Shown here: one piece after another, positions 1 through 12,900 of the stretch
Layout: every line of letters begins with the position of its first letter
Position numbering within the stretch: position 1 is the first letter of the stretch
Source of the DNA: Persicaria tinctoria
Lineage: Eukaryota > Streptophyta > Magnoliopsida > Caryophyllales > Polygonaceae
Direction: 5' to 3'
Assembly (NCBI GenBank): GCA_037127255.1
Contig: JBANSL010000013.1
Location: 57,313,688-57,377,687 of the forward strand
Length of the DNA stretch: 64,000 nt
Position numbers and translations under genes: made by a program
Notes under the pieces: model-generated
The model's input: only the letters and a program-made list of their open reading frames with translations
The model's database searches: none
What the model was told of the DNA's origin: nothing

Positions 1-555
1 GCCGTTATGTTTACATACGCATAAAGAAATAGAATGCTCAATAGTCAATGCAACCTAGCATGATACTACATGGCATGTTGATCATGAATGCAAGCACCTA
101 GTTCATGCACATAAAGCAAGGAGTTCTCTCTATCGATCTGAGTAAGCTCCGAAGAGACTTACCTGGCTATGCAGAACAGCATAATAGAAAATCCGGCACA
201 CATCAATCACAATCACAAAGTATCACCTAGATACATATCAGAACACATATATAAGTCTACGTCTAATCATTCAAGCACCCAAAGCATACATCATTCAACG
301 AGAATAACAACCATATCGCAATCGTCATTCCAACAAGTTCAAACATTCATCACATTGCCACATTTCGTAAGACCACATCATTCTCATCGTTCCATTCAGC
401 CATAAAGACTCAACCTTAATTGTAAGATCTTGAGACCTAACCTACAAGTCTTTGAGAAAGGTTGATGAAAGACAAAACAAGACCCTGGTTTCAAGGTCTT
501 AACATTAAGGGCAAATTGGACGAATTGGATACGTCGAATATTTTATATATTTATT

Positions 556-1411
556 TGTTAAAGATTTTTATATGCAGATTTTATATTAATATTTGAAAAG
601 GTTGCTGAGTTATTTTTTGCAGATTCTGGAAGATTTGGTGGCTGGAAAATCTTCTATAAAAGACTGATTTTTTTAATTCAAATTGAAGATATGGAATATG
701 GTGAAGATTCTGTGCAACCAAAAGATCTCATTTTGCGAAATTATTTCCTGATTTTCATTGCTATAAATAAAGCAAGAATAAAGGGTTTCAAACGTTAAAA
801 AATCAGCCCTTGCAGCCTATAAAAGAGACGGTGCAAGCGAAGAAGAAGAACACTACTTGAGCATTCAATCTACAAGCAAAGCATTCTCCATTGCAATCAT
901 CCGAAATTGATTATGTCTTTCTCCATTGTTGTTCTTGCTTTATCTTTTGAGAGGTTGAAAGTTTCTAGAGCTTCATTGTACAAGTCTGAAGTGTTATACT
1001 AAGAGTATACATCTACTCAAACGTATTCACTAGGCTATTATTTCACGAGTGTTTTGGGTTGAGTAGATAGTAGCGGGTGAGGCTACAAGTTGAGAGAAGG
1101 GTTATTCTTCTAAGCTGTATCTAGGACTCTAAGGGATCTGAGTTATCCGGATAGAATTGGGTGAGGCTTCGAGTGATTAGAAGAAGGAAAGATCTTCTCG
1201 GCTCCATAAGAATGGTTATTCTTCTAAGCTGTATCTAGGATCCATAAGAAGTGAAATAATAGTGCTTTTGAATCCTACGGGTTGAAGAACTCTAGGCGGG
1301 GATGTATGCCAAGTTTGTGCCGAACCTCGTTAACAATTCGTGTGTCCATCTATTTATTTATTCTGCATTATACTTTGATAAGTTTTATTTTCGTATAGGT
1401 TCTGCTGAACA
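556..1411 (+). mobile_element. Ty1/copia-like LTR nested in the gypsy LTR (ends approximate)
   Basis: Sequence character changes abruptly around 530-556 and again near 1411. The insert can be read as TGTTA...GAACA, the usual copia-type ends. It holds a TATA box (TATAAAAG, 818-825) followed by a purine-rich leader, as in a retrotransposon promoter. An internal phrase, GGTTATTCTTCTAAGCTGTA, occurs twice (about 1098 and 1213). I could not find a clean 5-bp target duplication, so the exact ends are uncertain. No coding region accompanies it, which suggests a solo LTR. Confidence 0.45.
818..825 (+). promoter_or_regulatory. TATA box of the copia-like LTR
   Basis: TATAAAAG is followed by GAGACGGTGCAAGCGAAG, a typical LTR promoter and leader context. 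Function is inferred from position only. Confidence 0.4.
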
Positions 1412-3634
1412 AGTTTCTAGAATCATTTCAAGACCTTGAGTCCTGATTCAAAACATTGGGATTCATTTCAAGGCCTTGAAGTTCTGTCTGCAGAAAGTTT
1501 GCTTAAATTGTCTAAGTTTTTCTATTCTATTTATATCACCTATTATGACTCTTCAAGCCACATTCATAAGTTCATAATAATAACATACCCGCATAAGCAT
1601 ATATCTCAAAAGTTCATCATACTCATCATAGTTCAGAAGGCATAAGTCAAACGATACATACTATACATCTCCTCATACTATTAGTGAACCAATCATGCTA
1701 TTAGTCCACACAATCATGATATTAGTCAATCAATCACATCAACATGCTAGTTAGTCATTGATCATATAATTTCCCGAGTCAATCCCGAAAACTGTTTCAA
1801 AAACCAAGTTACCGATTAGAATATTTGACCTTAAACGCTTATCAAATTCATTTTTCAAAACCCCTAAATCAGATCCTTATTTTAGTTCTTGAAAACCTCA
1901 AAAGCGTTGAAAATGAGTCGCGAAAATTATCGTCGAAAACGTCGAGAAATGGAGTCAAAAACCATCGGACAGGGAGCCAGTCGCGACCACGAGAGAGGCT
2001 TTCGCACCCGTAAGACTCGATGCCTAAGAGGTCTTCACGGCCGCGAGTATCTCGCGCTCGCGAGATCTCGAGTCGCGGCCGCGAGCTCCGGGGTCCCCTC
2101 CTAGCTAGGGCACCGCAGGACTCCACCTTGCCGCCACAAAACCTTCATGTCGCGGCTGCGAGAAAGAACCCTAGTCAAGGTGTTCTTCCTCGCTGCCGCA
2201 AGTTTCTTCTCGCGACGACGACAACGGAGCGGAATCTTTGATTCAACCTCCATTTGTGGTCTCTTTTGGTGTTGTTAGTCCTCCCCTTTTTCACAATTTT
2301 TCCTAGAGTTTCTAGACACAGGTTAGTACAAAAATAACTTGAAAAACTTGTGGATTTGAAGAGATTTCTCACCCAACTCTTCCTTGCTTCATGTTCTCTT
2401 TTCCCGAGTGACTCTTGATGCGATTTCGGGGCTGAATCTTCTGGATCCGCTTGTTGGATGAGCAAGAAGAGTTAGTTTAAGGTTAAAAGAGGAAGCTTTG
2501 AGAGTTTGGAAGTGAAAGGAGAAGAAATGGAAACATCTTACCCTTCCTTAGCTCAAAACCGACCAAAAGGACTCCAGGGGCTCGGATCTTGGATCTTCGG
2601 GTTGTTGGGGCTTCTTCTTCTACTTGGATGACGTCATGGGGTTACTTGGGGGCTATTGTAGTTGTCCATGAAGGAAAGAAAGGAAAAAGGAGCTTGCTTT
2701 TGGCTTTCTTGAGCTCAAGAGGTGGAATGGAGCTACCTTGACTTGTATTAGAAGAGGAAGTTGAAGGGGATGATGAAATAGGGCTGGTGTTTTGATTATT
2801 TGAGCACGAAATGGGTGTGTTTAGGGCTGCTAGAATCTCTCGTCAAAGGAGGAAAAAGGAGGAAGAAAGGAGGAAAGAGGGATCTTAGGGATAAGGTTTT
2901 GGTGTTTCTTGGTTAGGCTTGTGTCTCAATTTGTGTGGAAATGATCCTCAAAATCTGATTTTGTAGGAAAAAGAAGAGCCTTTGGGTGGTCCATCACGTG
3001 AGGGGCAAGGAGGAAGAGAGGTGAGAGTGTTTTTAGGGTTTTCTTAGCTTTTCTCCAAGGCTTTGGATAATATTTTTGGGAGAGGAGTTCTAGGGATCCT
3101 CAAATCTGATTTTTGAGGCAAGGGATCCTCAAATCTGATTCTAAGGAGCCAGGGAGAGCCTTTGGGATGGCCAAAACCTGATGGGCAAGGAGAAGATGGA
3201 AGCTACTTTGTCTCCTTGCTTCTTTTGGGGTGAACATGGAAAAAGGAGGGAGAAAAGCATGGTTGATGTTTAACTAACTTGAGTAATATGAATCTTTGAC
3301 CAATTTGATCGAATTGTCTCAAGCCTCAAAACATGGCTAGGGTTTGGGTGAGGATTTCGGCTAGGGCTAGGGAAAGTGAGGGCGTGAACATTATTTCGAA
3401 GTTGCAAGCTTGAACCGCGAGGGACGTCCCGAAATTAGTTCCCGACATTAGCTTCCCAAATCTCGCTCTCTCTTTCGCGCAATTAGAATTTTAAATCAGA
3501 GATTCAAGGTTGGAAATCCGCTTCATGAGTCCTAAAATCCGAGTTAGCGAGTTTTTTCGTTAAATTCCGCTTTTAAATTCATTTTGATTTTCCCTTTTTT
3601 CGAAAAATTAGGATTTAAAAATACGAGCTTTACA

Positions 3635-4679
3635 AAAGTTTGAACTCGTAACCTTTAAAGAATAAAATTTTGTTTAGTGATACAAGTAGTTTTTAAATTT
3701 TTTTAGTTTTAATATTATATAGTTTTAAATAAGACAGTAAATATTTTATTTTAATTGGTTTTTGAAATTAGATTTCTAACTGTCGTAACAACTATTCACC
3801 CCAAACACTTCATAACTTTTCTTTTTACGTGGACAAATCTATTATTTTTCTCTTTTTTCATTAGCTAGTTTATATCAGTTATCCTAACAACTATGGGTAT
3901 CAACTATCAAACATATTACCAACCTATGAGCAATTTGATTTAACATACATTTAACACCCATAATCCATCTACTTTAACTATCATATTAACTTAAGTTACC
4001 TCGTCAATTATGTGTTACTAAACAAACCTTAAATATCTATTCTTTAAATCAGTGAATTCCGTAATTGACCACATAATCCATTTAAGTTATTTTATCTCTA
4101 TTCTCTACCACTAATCTTTATTTTGATTTGAAACTTCAAGTTCTCTTCCGAAATAATGCACTTTGACTTAATCTTTCCAAATCTCTTTTTTTTTCCAGTT
4201 CCATTCCAACTCTATCATCTCCTTCATGGGAGAGTAGCCCCCTTTCTTTTTATTTTGGAGTGTAAATCTTCTGTCTCCGATTACATCCTCTTCTTTTGTC
4301 CCTTCTCACATAAATAATCTTTTTATTAATTTAAATTTTTTTTTCTTTTAAGTTGGAGTTTGTGATGGAGAGGGAGATAAGGTTGAAGACAGGAGATTTG
4401 ACTCCTTAATTTTGGTTATAATTCTTCCCCAAAATATCCCTCCTACTCGTACTATCCCTCCAGCTCCAAGTATCCCAAAAAGGGACCGATAAATATTCCC
4501 TGGCCGAGTAGCATCACTTTTCCACAATACAAGAATATTTCCCGCATGAGAAGAAACCTTGAAGAGAATGCAATGTAAGGTGAAGCTTGAAAAGGAAACG
4601 ATAGACACCCCCACCCCACCCCTTGTATATACAGTAATAAATAGTGCAAAAATAATACAGTAATAAATAGTGAAAAGAA
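3635..4679. other. AT-rich intergenic DNA
   Basis: This stretch has no convincing coding frame. It holds long A/T runs and pyrimidine-rich tracts. The 60-120 residue open frames here have low-complexity composition and match no domain I recognise. Confidence 0.6.
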
Positions 4680-4904
4680 TATTAAAAAGAAAAAATTTGC
4701 GAAATAGGCACATTAATTGGACGTTTTTGCGAAATAGACGCGTCCTTTCTCTCGTTCTTTCTCTCGCTCGATCAGATCTCTCCGGCTACCAGATCTGAAT
4801 TTGTTCTTCCACAGATTCAAATTCACAGATCCGGCCTGGATCCGTTCAGATCCCGTCGCTTTCGGGCTCTCCGGCGCCAGATCCAGCTCCTCCGGGTGCA
4901 ATCG

Positions 4905-5010
4905 GCGCGAGCAAGGCGGCACGAGCGAGCAAGGCGGTGCGAGCGAGCGAGGCGGCTCCAGCGAGCGATGCGGCGCGAGCGACCGTGGACGAGCGAGGCG
5001 GGGCGAGTGA
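4905..5010 (+). repeat. GC-rich minisatellite, about 18-bp unit
   Basis: Imperfect repeats of GCGAGCGAGCAAGGCGGC occupy this stretch inside the left part of the MULE. The open frames through it are arginine, alanine and serine repeats, so they are by-products of the array rather than genes. Confidence 0.7.
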
Positions 5011-5467
5011 GGTCGAAGGAGGAGCGAACGCGAAGGTCTCCGGCTTCCGGCAACATTGGGGATTTGGGGGCTTCTCAGATCCGAGGCGCCGATGAATGCA
5101 ATCCCGGGGGAGAAAGTGAACAGGGCCTATCAATTAGGATACTTTAGAGAAATTACAAAAATTGTCCATTATTTTTATATTGTAAAATTTTTACCCCAAA
5201 ATTATATTTGCACGACATAAAATTATATTTGCGTAACAAAGTGTTATATGAGCACAGCATACCATTATAGTTGCACATCGAAAAGAGTTGAAATGGAAAA
5301 AAACGAAAAAATATATATTCCATTTGCACAACAAATCTTGCAAGAGTTGCACGACTTTGTTACTTTTGACAGATCTTGCAATCGATCTTACTCTTATATT
5401 TGCACAATCTATATTATTATTTTGATATATGATGCATAACCTATATTATTATTTTTGATATACGATC

Positions 5468-6052
5468 CATAAGAGTTGCATGCCTCTATTGTAAGAGTTG
5501 CACGACTCTGTTTTAAGAGTTGCACGACTTTGTTGTAAGAGTTGCACGACTCTTGTTTTAAGAGTTGATTGAGTTCTTGGATAAGCTTAAGATGATGCAT
5601 GGTGGCATTTCTGTCGATTTTAGTGGGGTTATTATCGACAAATCCGTTGTTAGATACTTGGTAGGTTATTTTTGCACACCAATAGAGACTTTGTGTAATT
5701 GTTCTCAACATGATCTTATTTTCTCTCAATATAATTTCACACTTTCTCAATAAATTATTGCACAACATGCTCTTATTTTTGCTCAACAATTCTTTATTTT
5801 TGCACAACAATCGAGACTTGTGAAATTGTGTCTCCTTATAATCTTATTTTTTGTAAATATAATTTTATATTTTTTTAATAGATTATTGCACAACACGGTC
5901 TTATTTTTGCTCATCAATAGAGTAAAACTGCACAACATGGGGGATTGGTGGAAATGTGCCCAACATTATCTTTAAGAGTTGCACGACTCTGTTTTAAGAG
6001 TTGCACGACTCTGTTTTAAGAGTTGCACGACTTTGTTGTAAGAGTTGCTCAT
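5468..6052 (+). repeat. Two clusters of a 23-24 bp repeat
   Basis: The unit AAGAGTTGCACGACTCTGTT is repeated in tandem in two clusters, about 5468-5570 and 5971-6052. Between them lies AT-rich DNA studded with GCACAACA words. This looks like internal expansion of the surrounding MULE. Confidence 0.75.
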
Positions 6053-6440
6053 CAATAGACAATAATTGCACTACATGGGGGATTGGTGAAATTTTGCTCA
6101 ACATCATCTTATTTTTACTCAACTATATGTTATTTTTGCACAACAATCGAGACTTGTGAATTTATACTCACCATGATCTTATTTTATCTCAATATATTTT
6201 CATACTTTCTCAATAAATTATTGTTCAACATGCTCTTATTTTTGCACAACATGGTCTTATTTTTCGCTCATCAATAGACAATAATTGCACAACATGAGGG
6301 ATTGGTGAAATTTTGCTCAACATCATCTTATTTTTGCTCAACTATATGTTATTTTTGCACAACAATCGAGACTTGTGAATTTATAGTCAACATTATCTTA
6401 TTTTATCTCAATATAACTTTATACTTTCTCAATAAACGGT
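6049..6440 (+). repeat. Tandem duplication of about 220 bp
   Basis: The stretch beginning CATCAATAGACAATAATTGC near 6050 is repeated 219-220 bp later near 6270. The similarity runs on to TACTTTCTCAATAAA in both copies. A third, more diverged copy precedes it at about 5690-5900. Confidence 0.75.
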
Positions 6441-7088
6441 AAGTGATTCAGAATAAATTGAAGCAGGTCTAGTTTTATTTTTTTTATTTTTTTTAACATT
6501 TTATCGTGCAAATATAACTATAAATTGTGTAAATATAATAGTGTGTTGTGCAAAAATAAAAATAAAAATATAGATTATGGATCACACAATAAAATATAGA
6601 TAGTTTTTTTAATTTCTCATATTTTTAGGGTGATTTTTGTAATTTCATAAAAAGTTCTTCTTCCCCGCTTCAACTTCTTCTGTGTGAAATCTTGGAGCCG
6701 CCATTGGAGGAGAGAAAGCACAGCTCTGGCCTCGCTCCCTCGCTCCGGCCTCCGCCTCCGCATCGCCGCTCCCTCGCCTTGCCGCCTCCGCGTCGCCGCT
6801 CCCTCGCCTTGCCGACATCGGAAAACCTCCAGTCCAATTAGATCTGGCGGCTCGCTCGGCCTCGCTCCGACGGCTCAATTTATTTGCCGAATCAATTAGA
6901 TCTAGAAGCGGCGAGCGACGGCGAGGGCGAGAGGGCGAGCGAGCGAGAGTGAGCGTCCGGAGAGATCGAGAGAGCGAGAGGGAGCGGCGAGAGGCCAGTG
7001 GCTATTTCGCAAAAATGTTCCAAAAGGTGGCTATTTTACAAAATAAGTCTATTTTCGTGGCTATTTTGCAAAACCTCCCTATTAAAAA

Positions 7089-8820
7089 AATGAAGCGGTA
7101 AGATATGTTGTAATTTCAAAATATCAGAATTCCGTGCCAAGTTCCAAGGAGAACACACCAATATAAGTGTTGCCATTTCCGTCACAGGTATCGGCTCTTT
7201 TTGGCAGCTTCCTTTTTTTTTTAATTAATAAAATACAACTACAAAAGAGAACAAAATCTAACAAAGAACAATAAATAAATACCAAATTGAGTTCGGTTCA
7301 GTGTTCGTTGGATTCTGATGATTACAAAAAATAAAATAAAAAACCATTTCATAAATCTGACATGATAGAAAGTTCGCCCACTTTATAGATTGTTCAATTT
7401 ATTTCGGTGTAAGTCACATCTCAACATAGTTTGAGCAATACGTCAAAGACTGATAAATTTTGATGTACGTAAAGTATATTACCATCACAACTTGTGATTC
7501 AGAAATAAACAACTAATCAACTCCTAACTAATAAGGACATCATCTCAAACGAACCCAAATATAGTTATGTACTGTAAATAGCAAATTTCCAATTCAGTAT
7601 ACCTATAATCATAAAGCCACCTTACCTAACCAATCCAATAAGCTTTCACCTGCAGTATTATGACAATCTGACACACACACACACACAAACAAACAAAAAC
7701 AATAGGTTAGTCCAGAAATTTTCCATCAAAAATAGGAAAATAGAAGGAAAGGTTGATATTACAAATCTACCATACTTTTCGACATCCCATCCCATGACTG
7801 ACAGTTGGAAAAGACCTGATTTCTCAATATATACCTACCAAAGTGTCTAAGAGTTTCTCAAATTTTTTTATCACCAGGATAAACAAAATACTAGGGCACA
7901 AGACATCAGAATTTAAGCCCAGAACCGAAAAAAGTGAAACTTGAGCAACAAAACACCCGCAGCATACAACCAGCAAGGAGTTTTAACTATCATCAATATG
8001 TCTTCTTATGCTGAGAAGTGATAAACTGAGATTCACATTTGAGTTGCATGAAATTTAATGAACAATAGGCATATGGTAACTCTGTTTACCTCTAAACAAG
8101 AAAGCTCAATTTAAGAAATCACCGCCGAAATAGTATTGTCATGCAAGATGTTTCATGATAAAAAGAATATCCCAATGAAAAGGTAACAAAGAGCGAAAAT
8201 TCAGGATACCGCTTTTCAGGTCAATACGAGAAGCCAGGAAGTAAATCTCTTCTAGCCTTGAGTTTTAGTTGAGAACTTGAGCTGGAAACCAATTATCATC
8301 ATGACATATATCTTTAATGAGAAACAAACTTACAATAATTTATTAATTAAAATTAGATTAGATACACGGGATCATCCAAGAGGGATCCAAGAAGAATCCA
8401 GAGAGTGATTGATAGATCTCCCAAAATAACAACAGCTAAAGGATCAGCCTTTTTTTTTTTAATTGATTCCCCCTTTTAATTTTTTCCATGTTTTGATTTC
8501 ACCAAAAGATATGTAATCCTCTCTCCCCACAAAAAGGTGGCAGTGGCCATAGCGGCATGAAACACACACTTTAACAATAAGAAATGAGGTGAGAGAAGCA
8601 TAAAGCAGGCCAACACAAAATTTTGCAAGACAGAATATTCAATATTCAACTAAAATGTGATGGACATGGATCCTATCCTCACTCTAAATTAATTGTATCT
8701 TACTTCCTCATCATAGGGAATCTTCTGATATGTCAAATGATAAAAAATATATCTATCTTATCAAAGATATATATCATCAGCTCATAACAATGTCTTTTTG
8801 GTTCTAAGAGAAACAGTTGC
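7089..8820. other. AT-rich non-coding DNA
   Basis: I see no supported coding region here. There is a short (AC)n microsatellite at about 7671-7687. Polypyrimidine stretches and intron-like composition suggest the remains of a minus-strand gene continuing into 8830-9151, but no exon can be confirmed. Confidence 0.5.
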
Positions 8821-8829
8821 TCATAGGCC

Positions 8830-9151
8830 CTTTATGCTATGACAATCCCCATTTGAAACTGGCAACCCACATGATTCTGAAACTTCATCAAACAGTCTTA
8901 TTGGTTCAGACAGATTTTTAGGTAGTTGTCAGTTGATTAACCATTTAGCCTAAATGAAAACAATACTTCCTTGAAAGGCACAAATTTTACGCAATGGGAG
9001 ATTCCATAAAAACCAACTAGACAGACCTACCAAGAGGTTGACCAGCAGGTGGCAGCCAATAGTCTTTCATTATGCCTTCTGGCAGTGAATAGTCATTGTT
9101 CTACCATTCAGAGGGTCGTCTTGATGGATTCTCAACAGGAAGAAATGTGAC
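8830..9151 (-). pseudogene. Two exon-like remnants of an unidentified gene
   Basis: On the minus strand, 9151-9031 is bounded by a good acceptor (ATATCATAG) and donor (GTAGGT). It reads VTFLPVENPSRRPSEW, then a stop, then NNDYSLPEGIMKDYWLPPAG. An 81-bp intron-like spacer with a TTTCATTTAG acceptor follows. The next segment (8949-8830) reads LPKNLSEPIRLFDEVSES and further residues to a TGA, also with one internal stop. The reading frames do not join cleanly. The non-random residue content suggests decayed coding sequence, but I do not recognise the protein. Confidence 0.3.
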
Positions 9152-9893
9152 CTATGATATATTCAGAAACATGCAATTAGGTAAGAATGTTAGAAAAATA
9201 TAATAAGAGCAAATGGCAATTTTACAAAACATGATGAGTAAACAAACTTGGTCTAGTGGGGAAAGAGGTCATGTGGATGATGTTAATGATAGAGAAATTT
9301 AATTGTCAATAGACTAAAATAAGAAAAGTGCAAATTGGAAGACCAATGCAAAACAAATTTTCAAAACAGCAGCTGCATAATTTAAGAATCCGTGATCTCT
9401 CATGGCCAGAAACTAATTATGCAGAGGAAATTGATGCAATGCATCTGGATTGTTTACACAGTTATCAGAAAAATAGAATATGTGAAAAAGTGAATCAAAT
9501 ATAATATGATGATTCTGTGATGCTCTTAATAAATTATGTGAGGTACATCACTAAGCCACCTAACAGTCACTAAATCTGCATAACACTTCTCAACTTTGGG
9601 TGCTAGTGTATGATGTACGTCTTCCTTGTACCTTGAGTGCAGGGTTTTTCTAAAAAAATGTGAATCCCAATGTGATAGCACTGGAAGTCAACAATATCTT
9701 ATACCATTAATTATTTGGGATATAGATTAGCGTGATACAAAAGTCACAGAAAATAAAAGGGATGAAAGGTCCCGTCTTTTAAGTATGGAGTAGAAAAACA
9801 GCAATATTTTCAGATAACAACATAACAGATTAAAACAACTTTACATAATAGAGCATATAAAAGTGATGCACATCCATAGCGCATTAATGAAAG
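9152..9893. other. AT-rich non-coding DNA
   Basis: No coding frame or structured repeat is visible. The stretch ends at the presumed target site of the RTE LINE insertion that begins near 9917. Confidence 0.5.
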
Positions 9894-9916
9894 AATGAAA
9901 GTTTCTTGATATTGTG

Positions 9917-12900
9917 AAGAATCACATCTACTCAACAAAGAGTCATAAAGTACTTGCCCTAACCAACATCAACAACAACAACCCAGTCTATCACGCTCAG
10001 AGCAGGGTCTGGGGTCTCATTCTACGCTTCCTTTCCTCGACTAGGTCGAGAGAGAGTTTCCATATAACCCGAAAAAAAGAAAGTCTACGAACCAAAAACA
10101 AATAGAAATATACCAGCAGACAAACAAGCACACACACCAAAGACGTCAAGGAAAGAGGGATTAAAAAAAAGGCAATGGTAAGCCCAGAAAACTAAAAGAA
10201 TACAACTCCCCTGGCCCTCCCTTGCGCTGGCTACTGACCTCCCTCCAAGAATTCTTGGGTCTACCCCTCTGGTAAGTGTAACAGCGTTGGATCCTGCCTA
10301 CTGACCTCCCTCCAAGACTTCTTGGGTCTACCTCTACTCCGGCACACTTGCTCAATTAGGAGCCTATCGCATCAGCGTACTTGTGCATTCAGGACTCTCC
10401 TTCGCACATGACCAAACCATCTAAGCCGAGTTTCTCGTATCTTATCCTTTATGCAGCAGACCCCAACTCTATCTCTTATAACCTCGTTTCTTATTCCATC
10501 CAGGCGAGCGTGTCCTCACATCTATCCGAGCATCCTCATTTCGCCGCCACAAGTCTTTGTTCCTGTCTCCTTGTTGTCGCCCAACACTCTGCTCCGTACA
10601 ACATGGTCGGCCTCACGACCACTTTGTAGAATTTTCCTTTTAACTTTAAAGGGACTTTCTTATCACAAAGGACGCCTGAAGTTGCCCTCCATTGCTGCCA
10701 ACCACTCTGAATACGGTGCCTACCGTCTATATTCACCCCACCATCGCTCTGCATAAACAACCCTAGATATTTGAAACTGTCCTTTCTAGGAATCCGACTC
10801 CCATGAAGCATCAAGTCTTCTGTCTCTGATTCGGTCTCGCCCCAGATGAAATCCATGCACTCTGTTTTAGTCCTACTCGGTGTAAAGCCTTTGGCTTCTA
10901 GTGTCTCCCTCCACATATCCAATTTATTGCTTAAAACTTCTCGTCTCATCAACCAAGACAATGTCATCCGCAAAAAGCATCCATCACAGGATCTCTCCTT
11001 GAATATGACTCGAGATCACATCCATAACCACATTGAACAGAAAAGGGCTTAAGGCATATCCTTGGTGCAAGCCTATCTGAACTGGGAAGTAGTATCTCCT
11101 GTGGGTGTTCACTTCTCTGGCTTGTAAACACTCCCAAATGAGCTCCCTCGTAACTCTATCGTAAGCTTTCTCCAAGTCTATAAAAACCATATACAAATTC
11201 TTTTTCCGTTCCCTGTACTTTTCAATCAACTGAAGCAACAATAAGATGGCTTCTGTCGTCGATCTCCCCGACATAAAACCAAACTAATTCTCTGACACGC
11301 AAATCCCCTTCCTCATCCTAACTTCGATGACTCTCTCCCAAATCTTCATTGTGTGGCTAAGGAGCGTTATCCCTGTGTAGTTGTTACAATCTTGAGCATC
11401 GCCTTTGTTCTTGAATAATGGGACCAACTTGCTAACTCTCCACTCGTTAGGCATCTTCGCTGACCTAAGGATAACACTGAATAATTGTGCGAGCCATTCA
11501 AGTCCCCTCTCTCTAAAGCACTTCCAAACTTCAATAGGAATCTCATCAGGACCCACTGCTCTTTTGCTCCTCATCCTGCTCATAACGTTTTTAACTTCCT
11601 CTCTAATATTGACACGTGTGCAAAAACCGGCTCCGGTACACCTACCGCTATTGACTGCACCCTCTTGATCTCTGGACCCCTCATTAAGCAGCTGAAGTAA
11701 TCCTTCCAACGTTGAAGAATCAAAGTCTCGTCCATGAGAACCTAGCCACTCTCATCCTTAATACACCTCACACTGACCAAATCCTTGCTCCTTTTCTCCC
11801 TAGCACGAGCCAAGGAGTAAAGCAATCTCTCTCCCTCTTTCTCATCCAAAGCCTTGTAAATATTCTCGAAAACACTTGCCTTAGCCCTAGCCACCGCTGC
11901 CTTAGCCTCCTTTGTACCTCGTTTGTACTCGATCCGTCTTTGTTGTCTTTCAACTTCATTGTTATTGTCGATCCACCACATGTACGCCTTCTGTTTGGCC
12001 TTTACCACACCTTGAACTTGAGCATCCCACCAAGCTTCAGCTCCTATGTGCCCTCTACGACCATGAGACACACTCAAAACTTCATAGACCGCTTTACGTA
12101 TACATTCGGCGATACCCGTCCACATGTTTTCGGCGTTGCCACTGACATGCCAGATACTCTTCCTATCGACTTCTGCTAGGATCCTCTCTTTAAGGAGAGG
12201 TGCAGAAGTTTCCGTCAGCCTCCACCATCTGATTGTGGGTTTATGCTTCCTTGTCTTCCTCCACTTGATTCTTGAGGTCTCCATGTCTAGAACTAGAAGA
12301 TGATGGGGTGTCGATCACCCTCCAAATGGGATAACCTTGCAACCAGTACACTTGCTTCTATCCTCCCTCCTCGCCAAGAAGTGATCAATTTGAGAACTGT
12401 ACTCTCAAAAGTAATCAGATGTCTGTCTCGCTTGGCAAAGCAAGAGTTCACCACAACTCAACCGTAAGCTACTGCGAAATTCAACAAAGCTACCCACTAT
12501 CATTCCTGATGTTGAACTCGAAACCACCATGCACCACCTTATATCCAGCAATGTTTTGTCCAATATGGCCATTAAGTCTCTACCCACAATAAGTCATTCG
12601 TCTCTCAAGATGCTTCTAATCAAACTTAGTTCATCCCAGAAGCGTCTCTTCTCTTCTTCACATAGTCCTACATGCGGTGCGTACACACTAAACGATATTA
12701 AAAAAGGAGTCCCCAACCACTAACTTGATAGCCATAAGTTGATCATTCCTGCGATCAATCTTCATCACATTCGTCTTCCAACTCTCAGTGATCAAAACCC
12801 CAACACTATTATTCTTGCTCCCTGACCCTCACCCATCAATCTCCCGAGCCTTATTCCCCACCCATTTTGTCTCTTGGATACAAGCAAACTCGACCTTGTG

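Larger units (their letters stand above)
1..3634 (-). mobile_element. Probable Ty3/gypsy LTR, cut by window start
   Basis: The segment ends on the plus strand with TACGAGCTTTACA at about 3622-3634. On the minus strand this reads TGTAAAGCTCGTA, the kind of start seen in long chromovirus-type (Tekay-like) LTRs. Inside are CpG-rich stretches (1900-2230) and purine-rich direct repeats: the phrase GATCCTCAAATCTGATTT recurs near 3097 and 3126 with a diverged copy near 2945. No gag or pol frame is visible. The other end lies outside the window, so a target duplication cannot be checked. The family call is an inference from overall character, and a different element type is possible. Confidence 0.4.
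4689..7079. mobile_element. MULE-like DNA transposon, non-autonomous
   Basis: The element is flanked by a 9-bp direct repeat TATTAAAAA (4680-4688 and 7080-7088), the target size of Mutator-like elements. The ends are inverted relative to each other and share the phrase TTTGC[A/G]AAATAG[G/C]CAC, repeated two or three times at about 27-bp spacing (4696-4739 at the left, 6998-7074 at the right in reverse complement). Each end is followed by a GC-rich segment (4740-5110 and 6660-6990), and the middle is AT-rich with tandem repeats. No transposase is visible. A related end occurs at about 62175. Confidence 0.65.

Noticed and set aside
1412..1416. Candidate 5-bp target duplication for the copia-like LTR
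   Set aside because: AGTTT here does not match TTATT at 551-555. Other placements were not convincing, so no duplication is claimed.
1869..2241. Overlapping open frames on both strands in CpG-rich DNA
   Set aside because: They arise from high GC in the putative gypsy LTR. Arg/Ser-rich frames in several phases with no domain are not genes.
4713..5147. Several open frames of 69-95 codons
   Set aside because: All are translations of the GCGAGCGAGC minisatellite in different phases.
5468..6052. Possible CRISPR-like array (regular 23-bp repeats)
   Set aside because: The units are contiguous without unique spacers, and this is plant nuclear DNA. It is a simple tandem repeat.
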